DNA from: an uncultured Rhizobiaceae group bacterium
GTDB taxonomy: Bacteria; Pseudomonadota; Alphaproteobacteria; Rhizobiales; Rhizobiaceae
Direction of reading: 5' to 3'
DNA length: 64,000 nucleotides
NCBI GenBank assembly: GCA_937930635.1
Contig: CALHCF010000013.1
Location: 1-64,000, forward strand
Part shown: positions 34,875-43,207 of the stretch, one piece after another
Numbering within the stretch: position 1 is the stretch's first letter
Layout: each line of letters begins with the position of its first letter
The notes under the pieces: generated by a model
What the model was told of the DNA's origin: nothing
The model's input: the letters and a program-made list of their open reading frames with translations, nothing else
Databases searched by the model: none
Program-made: the position numbers and the translations under genes

Positions 34875-35312
34875 ATGTCAGTGAACGTTCTCTATACTAC
34901 CTCTGCAATTGCCACCGGAGGCCGCGATGGCACGGTGGAAACGGCCGATAACGCATTTAATGCGAAGCTGAGTACCCCCGTGGAACTGGGTGGTGCTGGT
35001 GCCGAAGGCAACAATCCTGAACAATTGTTCGCCGCCGGTTACGCCGCCTGCTTTATCGGCGCAATGAAATTTGTGGTTGGTCAGGAAGAATCCGCCGCGC
35101 TTTCAGAAGATACGCGGGTGCGTTCAAAGGTGGGCATTGGCCCAAGATCCGCCGGCGGATTTGGCCTGACGGTCGATCTGGAGGTTTTGTTGCCCGGCTT
35201 TGACCGCCCGGCCGCTGAAGATCTGGTGGCCAAGGCGCATCAGGTTTGCCCCTATTCAAACGCAACACGCAACAATATTGACGTGAACCCGGTGGTGGTT
35301 GACGCGCTCTAA
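34875..35312 (+). CDS. ohr: Organic hydroperoxide reductase Ohr
   Basis: This is a 145-residue thiol peroxidase of the Ohr/OsmC family. ATG 34875 gives the standard start MSVNVLYTTSAIATGGRDG; upstream in-frame codons are less likely. The two active-site cysteines are Cys59 in FAAGYAACFIGAM and Cys125 in HQVCPYSNATRNNI. It reduces fatty-acid and other organic hydroperoxides using lipoylated proteins as electron donors. It lies opposite ohrR and ends at a strong terminator, so it is a single-gene unit induced by organic peroxides. Confidence 0.95.
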   Translation: MSVNVLYTTSAIATGGRDGTVETADNAFNAKLSTPVELGGAGAEGNNPEQLFAAGYAACFIGAMKFVVGQEESAALSEDTRVRSKVGIGPRSAGGFGLTVDLEVLLPGFDRPAAEDLVAKAHQVCPYSNATRNNIDVNPVVVDAL

Positions 35313-35335
35313 AATTTACATCTGTCATTAAAGAG

Positions 35336-35369
35336 GGCTGCTGTCGGCAACGACCGCAGCCTTTTTTTT
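35336..35369 (+). terminator. Terminator of ohr
   Basis: GGCTGCTGTCG and CGACCGCAGCC form an 11-base stem with one mismatch and a GCAA loop, followed directly by eight T. It lies 24 bases past the ohr stop codon. Confidence 0.9.
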
Positions 35370-35489
35370 ATCTGGTTCAGGCGACTGGATCGCGTCTAAT
35401 GGGATATTGAGGGCGATCCTGACCTGGGTCAGCGGATTCGTATGATTTTAGAATCCGACCGGCACAAATCTGCTTCTCTTTCCAATTTG

Positions 35490-35563
35490 TGCATGAAAAT
35501 GCAATATTGCATTGCATCTGCATCACGATCAATGCATTATAAAGCATATATTTTCTTTGTGCA
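35490..35563. promoter_or_regulatory. Cluster of seven TGCA boxes upstream of the benzoate-CoA ligase gene, candidate BoxR operator
   Basis: TGCA occurs at 35490, 35500, 35508, 35513, 35519, 35533 and 35560, seven times in 74 bases. The first pair is TGCA-N6-TGCA; TGCAATATTGCA (35500-35511) is a perfect palindrome. TGCA direct repeats, including TGCA-N6-TGCA, are what I recall for operators of the BzdR/BoxR family. The boxR gene lies at the end of this cluster. The rest of 35370-35664 shows no gene. Confidence 0.65.
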
Positions 35564-35664
35564 AAAGGGCATTGTATCGAGGCGGCGGTACTCAAGTGCT
35601 CTACTTTCCGCCAATTGGCGAGATTGAGGTCATCGGCAAGTGAATTGGCGATAGGGAGAAAGCT

Positions 35665-37203
35665 ATGTCGGATAATCAAAATGCAGCCATTTGGTTTGTC
35701 GATCGTCATCTGGAGGAAGGGCGTTCTGAGAAAGTGGCGTTTCGCGAGGCCGATGGAGACGAGCGCGAACTGACTTATGGGGCACTTGCCAAAGCATCAG
35801 ACCGCTTTTCAGGCGCGCTGAAACGTGCCGGCATTCGCCGCGAAGAACGCATGGTGATGCTTGTTCATGACCAGCTCGAATTTCCGATCGCCTTTTGGGG
35901 CGCAATCAAATCCGGTGTTATCCCGGTTCCGCTGAATACGCTTTTGTCGACCACGATCTATGAGACGGTCTTCAAGGATAGCAGGGCCACGTTGCTGGTC
36001 GTCTCTGCTGCCTTATGGGAGACAGTGAGGGCAGCTGTAGCTGCTAGTCCCTGTCTGGAAAAGGTTGTTGTCATCGGTGATGCGCCGGAGGGAACGGTCA
36101 GTTATGACGCGTTTGTTGAGGGCGCGGACCCACTGCCAGCAGTCGACGCCAGTGATGATGAAACAGCTTTTTGGCTTTATTCGTCAGGTTCAACAGGTCT
36201 GCCCAAAGGTGTGCGCCACGTGCATTCAAGCCTCAAGGCAACCGCTGACACTTTTGGTTCAAAGGTTCTTGGCTTCACCGAAGATGATGTTGTCTTCTCT
36301 GTAGCAAAACTGTTCTTTGCGTACGGCCTGGGCAACGGCATTTCCTTTCCGATGGCCGAGGGAGCAACGACTATCCTGTATGCCGGGCGTCCTACGCCAG
36401 ACATCGCTTTTGACGTTATAAAAAAGCATCAGCCGACCATATTCTGCGGTGTGCCGACATTGTTTGCTGCAATGAATGCCAGCGTTGAGGGCGCTGACCG
36501 CGAGATGAAGTCAGACTTGCGGCTTTGTACGTCAGCCGGAGAAGCCTTGCCTCGTGATGTGGGGATGGTCTGGGAGCAGAATACCGGGGTCCCGATAGTG
36601 GATGGCGTTGGCTCGACGGAAATGCTGCATATATTTTTGTCCAACAGTCCAGGTGACATTGTCTATGGCACGTCAGGAAAGGTCGTGCCGGGATATCGGG
36701 TTCGGCTCGTTGGCGAGAACGATGAAGAGGTGGCCGATGGGGAGGTTGGCGAACTTTTGGTGAGTGGGCCTTCATCAGCGGAAGGGTATTGGAACCGTCG
36801 CAAGAAATCTCAGTCAACCTTCGAGGGGCAGTGGACACGCACGGGAGACAAATATGAACGTGACTCCCAGGGGCGCTTTACCTACTGCGGCCGGACCGAT
36901 GATATGTTCAAAGTGTCCGGGATCTGGGTCAGCCCGTTCGAGGTGGAGCAGGCGCTTATTGAACATCCTGCAGTTTTGGAAGCGGCAGTTGTCGCCCATG
37001 CAGATGATAAAGGCCTTGAAAAACCCAAGGCGTTCGTTGTCTTGAAAACTGACCAGAACGCAGATGCGATCGATGATTTGAAAGACTACGTCAAAGAAAA
37101 GATTGGGAAGTGGAAATACCCGCGTTGGGTGGATGTGGTCGATGAATTGCCAAAGACCGCAACGGGGAAAATACAACGGTTCAAATTGAGAGCAAATTCA
37201 TGA
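35665..37203 (+). CDS. bclA: Benzoate-CoA ligase
   Basis: This is a 512-residue acyl-adenylate-forming enzyme. It activates benzoate (possibly also substituted benzoates) to benzoyl-CoA with ATP, the entry step of the box pathway. The AMP-binding motif YSSGSTGLPKGVRHVH starts at about residue 171; other core motifs are VAKLFFAYGLGNG, which is characteristic of benzoate-CoA ligases, GVGSTEMLHIF and TRTGDKYERD. The C-terminal catalytic lysine lies in PKTATGKIQRFKLR. The gene follows a cluster of TGCA boxes and overlaps the next gene by four bases. No mhp or ben genes for other benzoate routes are present here. Confidence 0.93.
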   Translation: MSDNQNAAIWFVDRHLEEGRSEKVAFREADGDERELTYGALAKASDRFSGALKRAGIRREERMVMLVHDQLEFPIAFWGAIKSGVIPVPLNTLLSTTIYETVFKDSRATLLVVSAALWETVRAAVAASPCLEKVVVIGDAPEGTVSYDAFVEGADPLPAVDASDDETAFWLYSSGSTGLPKGVRHVHSSLKATADTFGSKVLGFTEDDVVFSVAKLFFAYGLGNGISFPMAEGATTILYAGRPTPDIAFDVIKKHQPTIFCGVPTLFAAMNASVEGADREMKSDLRLCTSAGEALPRDVGMVWEQNTGVPIVDGVGSTEMLHIFLSNSPGDIVYGTSGKVVPGYRVRLVGENDEEVADGEVGELLVSGPSSAEGYWNRRKKSQSTFEGQWTRTGDKYERDSQGRFTYCGRTDDMFKVSGIWVSPFEVEQALIEHPAVLEAAVVAHADDKGLEKPKAFVVLKTDQNADAIDDLKDYVKEKIGKWKYPRWVDVVDELPKTATGKIQRFKLRANS

Positions 37204-38012
37204 ACTGGGGCGGTTTTGATCAAATCGAGGTCAATGGGGCCCAGCTGGAATGCGCGAGCTGGGGGCCAAAACCCGGCAAGGCTCCAACCCTGGTATTGTT
37301 ACACGAGGGTTTGGGGTGTGTAGAGCTTTGGCGGAATTTTCCTGAAGCCCTTGCTGAAGCGACAGGGTTTGGCGTGTTCGCCTATTCGCGCTCCGGTCAC
37401 GGCAAATCGGACGCAGCAGAATTGCCACTGCCGATTGATTATATGACCCGCGAAGCAACGCAGGTTTTGCCGCACGTTCTTGATGCTGCCGGCATACAAC
37501 GTTGCGTGTTGCTTGGTCACTCGGATGGCGCGACGATTGCTGCGATTTATGCCGGATCAGTATTTGATGCGCGGGTGCGCGCGTTGGTCTTGATGGCACC
37601 TCATTTTTTTACTGAAGAAGTTGGACTGTCTGCAATAGCCAAGGCTCGTGATGCCTTTTTGACAGGTGATCTGGAGCAGCGCATGGCGAAATACCATCGT
37701 GATGCCAGGGCCACTTTTTTTGGCTGGAACGACGTCTGGCTCAATCCCGACTTCAGGGACTGGGAGGTCGGTGAAGTTATCGACTATTTCCGTATTCCCA
37801 CTTTGGCCCTTCAGGGCCGCGATGATGAATATGGCACAACCGCCCAAATTGATGAGATCGTCACCCGAAGCTATGCCCCGGTAGAAGTTGAACTGCTGGA
37901 TCAATGTGGGCATTCCCCTCACATTGATCAGATTGAAAGCACTACGCGCGCCATCACATCGTTTGTTCAGCAGCTGGAACAGATCGAATTGACTGAGGTA
38001 AAGACGACCTGA
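37200..38012 (+). CDS. Alpha/beta-hydrolase fold protein in the box operon
   Basis: This is a 270-residue hydrolase. The nucleophile elbow is LLGHSDGATIAA with Ser108; an oxyanion-type segment LLHEGLGCVELWRNFPEAL precedes it, and the catalytic His is in LLDQCGHSPHIDQI. An acid in LALQGRDDEYGT completes the triad. The start overlaps the ligase stop by four bases and its end overlaps the next gene by one base, so it belongs to the box operon. In related clusters such a hydrolase may release CoA from dead-end thioesters or act on ester-type aromatic precursors. The substrate is unknown. Confidence 0.82.
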   Translation: MNWGGFDQIEVNGAQLECASWGPKPGKAPTLVLLHEGLGCVELWRNFPEALAEATGFGVFAYSRSGHGKSDAAELPLPIDYMTREATQVLPHVLDAAGIQRCVLLGHSDGATIAAIYAGSVFDARVRALVLMAPHFFTEEVGLSAIAKARDAFLTGDLEQRMAKYHRDARATFFGWNDVWLNPDFRDWEVGEVIDYFRIPTLALQGRDDEYGTTAQIDEIVTRSYAPVEVELLDQCGHSPHIDQIESTTRAITSFVQQLEQIELTEVKTT

Positions 38013-38419
38013 TGTATGAGTGGCGTCCTCACCACGCTTATATTCCAGGCAAAACCCCCCGTCATCCAGAGGACCTGTTCGACGAGATCAAGGCGGCAGC
38101 CGAAAAAACCCCGATTGATCAAATGTCCCGGTGCGAGACCATGATATATGGTTTGGCATTTCTGCAAGACGGATTTTACTGGGAAGCCCATGAAGTTCTT
38201 GAAGCGGTATGGATGGCCTGTCCGCCTAATTCTGCTGAAAAGCTAATGGTTCAGGCCGTTATTCAAACGGCAAATGCAAGGCTCAAAGATGTCATGGGAA
38301 ATCCATCGGCATCAGCACGGTTGCAAAGTGAGGCGAAGCGGCTCGCGAAAGAGGCGGAGCTGCGCAAGGGCGGCCCCGTTTTTGGAATCAATATCGATAA
38401 TCTGCATTATAATGCATGA
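38012..38419 (+). CDS. DUF309-family protein in the box operon
   Basis: This is a 135-residue helical protein of family DUF309. The family signature is clear: DGFYWEAHEVLEAVWMACPP in the middle (with the conserved Trp-Glu-x-His-Glu-x-Leu-Glu), followed by MVQAVIQTANARLK. The biochemical role of the family is not established; the conserved His and Glu could bind a ligand or metal. ATG 38012 overlaps the hydrolase stop by one base, so it is translationally coupled to the first half of the box operon. Its last codons contain a TGCA palindrome that belongs to the boxC regulatory region. Confidence 0.85.
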   Translation: MYEWRPHHAYIPGKTPRHPEDLFDEIKAAAEKTPIDQMSRCETMIYGLAFLQDGFYWEAHEVLEAVWMACPPNSAEKLMVQAVIQTANARLKDVMGNPSASARLQSEAKRLAKEAELRKGGPVFGINIDNLHYNA

Positions 38420-38497
38420 TTTTCTACTAGTTCACAAAGATAGTGCAAATAAATGCAGTAATTGACTTTACATCGGTGAAAACGGCATTATCTTGCA
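38403..38497. promoter_or_regulatory. Three TGCA-N6-TGCA-type sites before boxC
   Basis: TGCATTATAATGCA (38403-38416) is a perfect palindrome. TGCA-AATAAA-TGCA follows at 38444-38457, and GGCA-TTATCT-TGCA at 38484-38497. All three have the same six-base spacing as the site before the ligase gene. The region lies directly before boxC, which suggests a second BoxR-controlled promoter within the cluster. Confidence 0.65.
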
Positions 38498-38517
38498 TAA
38501 ATGGATAGGAGCTCGCC

Positions 38518-40179
38518 ATGTCAAAGATCATTGATTTTCAAACTGACCCATCCCGGTACAGGCATTGGCGCGTGGAATATGATGGGCCTGTTGCCAACCT
38601 TTTCATGGATGTTGATGAAGATCACGGCTTGTTTGAGGGCTACAAGCTGAAGCTGAACTCTTATGATCTGGGAGTTGATATCGAGCTTTCGGATATTGTT
38701 CAGCGTATGCGGTTTGAGCATCCCGAAGTGAAAACGGTGGTTATGCAGTCGGGCAAGGATAAGGTCTTTTGCGCGGGCGCCAATATTCGGATGCTGGGTG
38801 GCGCAGAGCACAGCCACAAGGTCAACTTTTGCAAGTTCACCAATGAAACCCGAAATACTTTTGAGGCAGCCGAGGAAGACAGCGGACAAAAATACATTGC
38901 TGCTGTGAAGGGAGCCTGTGCCGGCGGTGGTTATGAACTTGCCCTGGCCTGCAATTATATTCTCCTCACCGATGACAGCACGTCCTCGGTTGCGCTGCCG
39001 GAAGTTCCCCTTCTTGCCGTGCTCCCCGGAACGGGGGGGCTGACGCGCGTTACCGACAAGCGGAAGGTGCGCCGAGATTTGGCGGATATTTTTTGCTCGG
39101 TTGAAGAGGGCGTAAAAGGCAAACGTGCCGTTGATTGGCGGCTTGTCGATGAGGCTGTTCCAAACTCGAAGTTTGATGCGGTGGTACAGGAACGCGCGAA
39201 GGAATTTGCCGCGGCTTCGTCAAAGGCTGATGTTGAAAGTGGAATAACACTTGGTCCGCTGGATCGTACAATCGCAGAAGATGGCTCACTGACCTATTCG
39301 CTGGTTGAAGTGTCGATTGATCGTGACGCACGAAAGGCTTCAATAACCCTGAGTGGCCCTACAGAAGCGGCCCCCGGTGATATGGATGCCTTCAAGGCCC
39401 AGGGTGATCAGGCCTATCTCCTTCGCCTTGCCAGAGAACTGGATGATGCGATCCTGCATTTACGCCTCAACGAGATGGAAATCGGCCTTCTGGTTTTCCG
39501 CACACAAGGAAATCCCGATACATTCATGAGCCACGAAGCCCTGTTGCTGGACAATGCTGATCACTGGCTGGCGAACGAAGTTCTGGTTTACTGGAAACGT
39601 CTGTTGAAGCGGATTGACGTGACATCCCGGTCAATGACGGCGTTGGTCGAACATGGGTCATGCTTTGCAGGACTTCTGGCTGAAATTCTGTGGTCAGTAG
39701 ACCGTTCCTATATGATGGAAGATGAATTTGACGGCGACAATCGGCCAATAGCTGCCGTCACCATGTCAGATGCAAACTTTGGCATGATGCGTATGGGCAA
39801 TGGTTTGACCCGGCTGGAAACCCGGTTCCTTGGTGAGCCGGAGTCTGTTGATGTCGCCAGGACAAGACTGGGTGAAAAGCTTGAGGCTGATGAAGCCAAC
39901 GAGCTTGGTCTTGTGACCATGATCCTCGATGATATCGACTGGGACGACGAGATCCGTATCTTCATGGAAGAGCGGGCTTCTTTCAGCCCCGACGCAATGA
40001 CAGGCATGGAAGCCAATTTGCGCTTCGCAGGGCCAGAGACGATGGAAACCCGGGTCTTTGGGCGCTTAACAGCCTGGCAAAACTGGATCTTCAACCGCCC
40101 CAACGCGGTTGGTGCAGATGGCGCACTTCAACGTTACGGTACTGGCGTGCGAGGCGACTACAACATGGAGCGGGTCTAG
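38518..40179 (+). CDS. boxC: Benzoyl-CoA-dihydrodiol lyase / 2,3-epoxybenzoyl-CoA dihydrolase BoxC
   Basis: This is a 553-residue crotonase-superfamily enzyme. It hydrolyses the epoxidised ring of benzoyl-CoA to 3,4-dehydroadipyl-CoA semialdehyde plus formate. The typical N terminus RYRHWRVEYDGPVANLFMDV, the oxyanion-hole regions DKVFCAGANIRMLGGAEHSH and KGACAGGGYELALACNYILL, and the BoxC-specific tail NFGMMRMGNGLTRLETRFLG and FNRPNAVG are present. The length matches the family. It starts 99 bases after the DUF309 gene behind three TGCA-type boxes, with GGATAGGAG upstream of the ATG, and is followed by boxB after 33 bases. Confidence 0.95.
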   Translation: MSKIIDFQTDPSRYRHWRVEYDGPVANLFMDVDEDHGLFEGYKLKLNSYDLGVDIELSDIVQRMRFEHPEVKTVVMQSGKDKVFCAGANIRMLGGAEHSHKVNFCKFTNETRNTFEAAEEDSGQKYIAAVKGACAGGGYELALACNYILLTDDSTSSVALPEVPLLAVLPGTGGLTRVTDKRKVRRDLADIFCSVEEGVKGKRAVDWRLVDEAVPNSKFDAVVQERAKEFAAASSKADVESGITLGPLDRTIAEDGSLTYSLVEVSIDRDARKASITLSGPTEAAPGDMDAFKAQGDQAYLLRLARELDDAILHLRLNEMEIGLLVFRTQGNPDTFMSHEALLLDNADHWLANEVLVYWKRLLKRIDVTSRSMTALVEHGSCFAGLLAEILWSVDRSYMMEDEFDGDNRPIAAVTMSDANFGMMRMGNGLTRLETRFLGEPESVDVARTRLGEKLEADEANELGLVTMILDDIDWDDEIRIFMEERASFSPDAMTGMEANLRFAGPETMETRVFGRLTAWQNWIFNRPNAVGADGALQRYGTGVRGDYNMERV

Positions 40180-40212
40180 CCCGTCATCCCGAACCTATAG
40201 CAGGAGATTAAT

Positions 40213-41664
40213 ATGGTTCACGTCATGAACGTCAGCTACGATACGCAAATTCCCAACAATGTTGGTCTGAGCCAGGACAAAAAGGTTCTCAAGGCACTTG
40301 AGAAATGGCACCCCGGTTATCTCGATTGGTGGAACAAACTGATCCCCCAGAATTTCCAGGACTCCATGGTCTATCTGCGAACCGCCGTGAGCGTGGACCC
40401 TAAGGGATGGGCAAAGTTCGATTACGTGAAGATGCCGGAATATCGCTGGGGTGTCCTTTTGGCGCCGCAGGCGGAAGACCGCATCATCCCCATGGGCGAG
40501 CACAAGGGCGAAAAAGCCTGGCAGGAAGTTCCAGGCGAATACCGCAATATGCTGAAACGTCTGATCGTCATTCAGGGCGATACCGAACCAGGCTCAGTGG
40601 AGCAGCAACGCTTCCTTGGTTTGACGGCGCCATCTCTCTACGACATGCGCAATCTTTTTCAGGTCAACGTCGAAGAGGGCCGCCACCTTTGGGCGATGGT
40701 CTATCTTCTGCAAAAGTATTTCGGGAAGGATGGCCGTGAAGAGGCCGACGATCTTCTGGTGCGTTCTTCGGGCTCCGAAGAAGCGCCCCGGATGCTTGGA
40801 GCTTTCAACGAAGAGACGCCGGATTGGCTGTCATTTTTCATGTTCACCTACTTCACCGACCGGGACGGGAAGATGCAGCTGGAAAGCCTGGCGCAGTCAG
40901 GCTTTGACCCGCTGAGCCGGACATGCCGCTTTATGCTAACCGAAGAAGCCCACCATATGTTTGTGGGCGAAACCGGCGTTAGCCGGATCGTTCAGCGGAC
41001 ATGTGAAGCGATGAATGAAGCTGGCATCACCGACCCCTACGAGATCGGCAGGGTCCGTGATCTGGGTGTCATCGATCTGCCAACGATACAGAAAAAACTG
41101 AACCTGCATTATTCTCTGTCGCTGGATCTGTTCGGTCAGGAAGTATCGACGAATGCGGCCAACGCCTTCAACTCAGGCGTTAAGGGTCGTTATATGGAGA
41201 ACCGCATTGAAGATGATCACCAGCTTCAAAAAGATACCTATATCGTCAAGAACATCGTCAATGGTACGATTGTTGATGAAGAGGTTCCCGCGCTGACAGC
41301 GATCAACATGCGGTTGCGCGATGATTATGTGCGCGATGCTTCAGGCGGCATTGGCCGGTGGAACAAACTGATCGACAAGGCGGGCATCTCGTTCAAGCTT
41401 GCTCTGCCGCATGAGGCTTTCCATCGCCAAATTGGTGTCTTCTCAGCCATCAAGGCGAACCCGGAAGGTGACATCATTTCCGATGCAGACTGGGCAGCAA
41501 ACGAAGCAAAATGGCTGCCGACCAAAGAAGACGGAGCTTATATCCAGTCGCTTATGGTGCCGTGCTACGAGCCTGGGAAATATGCCGGCTGGATTTCTGC
41601 CCCAAAGGTCGGGATCGATAACAAGCCCGGCGATTTCGAATACGTCAAACTTCATATGGCTTAA
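40213..41664 (+). CDS. boxB: Benzoyl-CoA 2,3-epoxidase, catalytic subunit BoxB
   Basis: This is the 483-residue diiron oxygenase that inserts oxygen into benzoyl-CoA to give the 2,3-epoxide. Carboxylate/histidine motifs of the diiron site are visible in NVEEGRHLWAMVYLL and TEEAHHMFVGETG. Other diagnostic stretches are YDTQIPNNVGLSQDKKVLKA near the N terminus, GLTAPSLYDMRNLFQVN and DWLSFFMFTYFTDRDGKMQL. AGGAG precedes the ATG. Electrons come from BoxA, encoded 177 bases downstream. A strong stem-loop and a small frame lie between them. Confidence 0.95.
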   Translation: MVHVMNVSYDTQIPNNVGLSQDKKVLKALEKWHPGYLDWWNKLIPQNFQDSMVYLRTAVSVDPKGWAKFDYVKMPEYRWGVLLAPQAEDRIIPMGEHKGEKAWQEVPGEYRNMLKRLIVIQGDTEPGSVEQQRFLGLTAPSLYDMRNLFQVNVEEGRHLWAMVYLLQKYFGKDGREEADDLLVRSSGSEEAPRMLGAFNEETPDWLSFFMFTYFTDRDGKMQLESLAQSGFDPLSRTCRFMLTEEAHHMFVGETGVSRIVQRTCEAMNEAGITDPYEIGRVRDLGVIDLPTIQKKLNLHYSLSLDLFGQEVSTNAANAFNSGVKGRYMENRIEDDHQLQKDTYIVKNIVNGTIVDEEVPALTAINMRLRDDYVRDASGGIGRWNKLIDKAGISFKLALPHEAFHRQIGVFSAIKANPEGDIISDADWAANEAKWLPTKEDGAYIQSLMVPCYEPGKYAGWISAPKVGIDNKPGDFEYVKLHMA

Positions 41665-41670
41665 TGGTCA

Positions 41671-41701
41671 CAACCGGCGAAACCTGGCATTTCGCCGGTT
41701 G
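41671..41701 (+). other. Stem-loop between boxB and boxA
   Basis: CAACCGGCGAAA and TTTCGCCGGTTG are perfectly complementary (12 bases each) with a seven-base loop, starting seven bases after the boxB stop. There is no T-run, so it is more likely an mRNA-stabilising or processing hairpin than a terminator. It could raise boxB over boxA levels. Confidence 0.8.
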
Positions 41702-41724
41702 GGCAAACCTGCAGGAAGACTGAC

Positions 41725-41844
41725 ATGAAGGCAGAAGCAATCATCGATGGCAGGGATTTCTGTCGACCCGGCGGCATCGGGAAAATTGCTGCTGCTGAAG
41801 ATTTGATCCTGTTCCTCATAAAAACCCGGTCGGGCAATTCATGA
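41725..41844 (+). CDS. Possible 39-residue protein coupled to boxA
   Basis: ATG 41725 follows GGAAG at nine bases and opens a frame to TGA 41842-41844, which overlaps the boxA start as ATGA. The product starts MKAEAIIDGRDFCRPGGIGK and continues with a hydrophobic stretch AAAEDLILFLI. No family was recognised. The good ribosome site plus the exact junction argue for translation, at least as a leader that couples boxA translation. Confidence 0.4.
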   Translation: MKAEAIIDGRDFCRPGGIGKIAAAEDLILFLIKTRSGNS

Positions 41845-43031
41845 ACACTCCCCTAAAACAGCATCTCATCGATCCCGAAGTTTGTATTCGCTGCTATACC
41901 TGCGAAATGACCTGCCCTTTGCAGGCAATAGAGCATGACGACAACAACGTGGTGGTGAATGCCGAGCTCTGTAATTATTGTATGGATTGCATTCCTGTTT
42001 GCCCCACCGGATCGATCGATGAGTGGCGTGTTGTCAACAACGCCTACAGTCTCGAAGAACAATATTCGTGGGAAGAGCTTCCCGAGCAACAGGAAATAGC
42101 CGCCGACAATGGTGATGCCGATCTTGATGCGCTGGATGAGGCCATGGCGAAATTGCTGGCTGACGCGCATCAGGGAGCAGGGGGCAAGTCCAAAGCCCCG
42201 GCATCCGCAGCAAAACCGACAATCAACCTGTACAATCTTGGCAAACCGGTTGAAGCCGTGGTGCAAGGCAATTTCCGATTGACGGAAGACGGGGCAGACA
42301 CGCATGTCAGCCACATTATCCTGGATTTTCAGGGTCACCCTATGCCGGTATTGGAAGGCCAGAGTATCGGCATCATTGCACCGGGAACCGATGGTGACGG
42401 TAATCCTCACCTGCCAAGGCTTTATTCCGTTTCCAGCCCGCGCGATGGTGAACGCAGCGGTTACAACAATGTATCATTGACAGTAAAACGCGAAGAGCAT
42501 GGCATTTGCTCCAACTATGTCTGTGATCTGAAAAAGGGTGATACCGTATCGGTTACCGGTCCTTTTGGTGCGACTTTCCTTTTGCCCGATGACCCTGAGG
42601 CCAGAATCATGATGATTTGTACGGGCACGGGATCAGCTCCAATGCGCGCTTTCACCATGCGTCGTCAGCGCGCTGTCGGCTCCGAAAATGGTGGCATGAC
42701 CATGTATTTTGGTGCCCGTAGCCCTGAAAATCTCCCCTATCATGGACCGCTGAAAAAAGTGCCGGAAAACCTGCTAAAGCAATATCTGGTTTTCAGTCGC
42801 GTTGAGGGAATGCCGAAAGAATATGTTCAGGACCGCATGTTGATGCACCAGGCTGAAATTGGTGAATTCCTCCAGGATCCCAACGGATATGTCTATATTT
42901 GCGGCCTGCGCGGTATGGAAGAAGGCGTTGGCGAGGCTTTTGAAAAAATTGCCAAAGGGATCAATGTCGACTGGACAAACCTCCGCGACAGCATGCGTGA
43001 GGAAGGCCGATATCACGTTGAAACATACTAG
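41841..43031 (+). CDS. boxA: Benzoyl-CoA 2,3-epoxidase reductase subunit BoxA
   Basis: This is the 396-residue NADPH-dependent reductase for BoxB. The N terminus carries two [4Fe-4S] ferredoxin motifs: CIRCYTCEMTCP (Cys15, 18, 21, 25) and CNYCMDCIPVCP (Cys44, 47, 50, 54). After an Ala-rich linker, a ferredoxin-NADP reductase module follows with RLYSVSSPRDGE for FAD, NVSLTVKREEHGICSNYVCD, and the NADP site MICTGTGSAPMRAF. The C terminus REEGRYHVETY is standard for the family. It overlaps a small upstream frame by four bases and ends the epoxidase gene set. Confidence 0.95.
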   Translation: MNTPLKQHLIDPEVCIRCYTCEMTCPLQAIEHDDNNVVVNAELCNYCMDCIPVCPTGSIDEWRVVNNAYSLEEQYSWEELPEQQEIAADNGDADLDALDEAMAKLLADAHQGAGGKSKAPASAAKPTINLYNLGKPVEAVVQGNFRLTEDGADTHVSHIILDFQGHPMPVLEGQSIGIIAPGTDGDGNPHLPRLYSVSSPRDGERSGYNNVSLTVKREEHGICSNYVCDLKKGDTVSVTGPFGATFLLPDDPEARIMMICTGTGSAPMRAFTMRRQRAVGSENGGMTMYFGARSPENLPYHGPLKKVPENLLKQYLVFSRVEGMPKEYVQDRMLMHQAEIGEFLQDPNGYVYICGLRGMEEGVGEAFEKIAKGINVDWTNLRDSMREEGRYHVETY

Positions 43032-43178
43032 AGTGTTAAAGCGGCTGGCATTTGGGCGCTTGCAGTGGAGCGCTGCACCTAAAGCAATCATGGGCCAGCC
43101 AAAACCGCCTGTACCGGCTGTGTGATCGGGGCGCGAGGAGCGGGCGAACTCTATCTTTTCGACCTATTTTTGCTATTA

Positions 43179-43192
43179 TGCATTATTGTTCA
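43179..43192. promoter_or_regulatory. Degenerate TGCA-N6 site before boxR
   Basis: TGCA-TTATTG-TTCA fits the TGCA-N6-TGCA pattern with one changed base and lies 16 bases before the boxR start. It may allow autoregulation. Only the spacing and one intact half-site support it. Confidence 0.4.
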
Positions 43193-43207
43193 TAATCAAG
43201 AGTCAAT

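Noticed and set aside
41671-41701. Rho-independent terminator after boxB
   Set aside because: The stem is perfect but no T-run follows, and boxA, which needs co-expression with boxB, lies just downstream.
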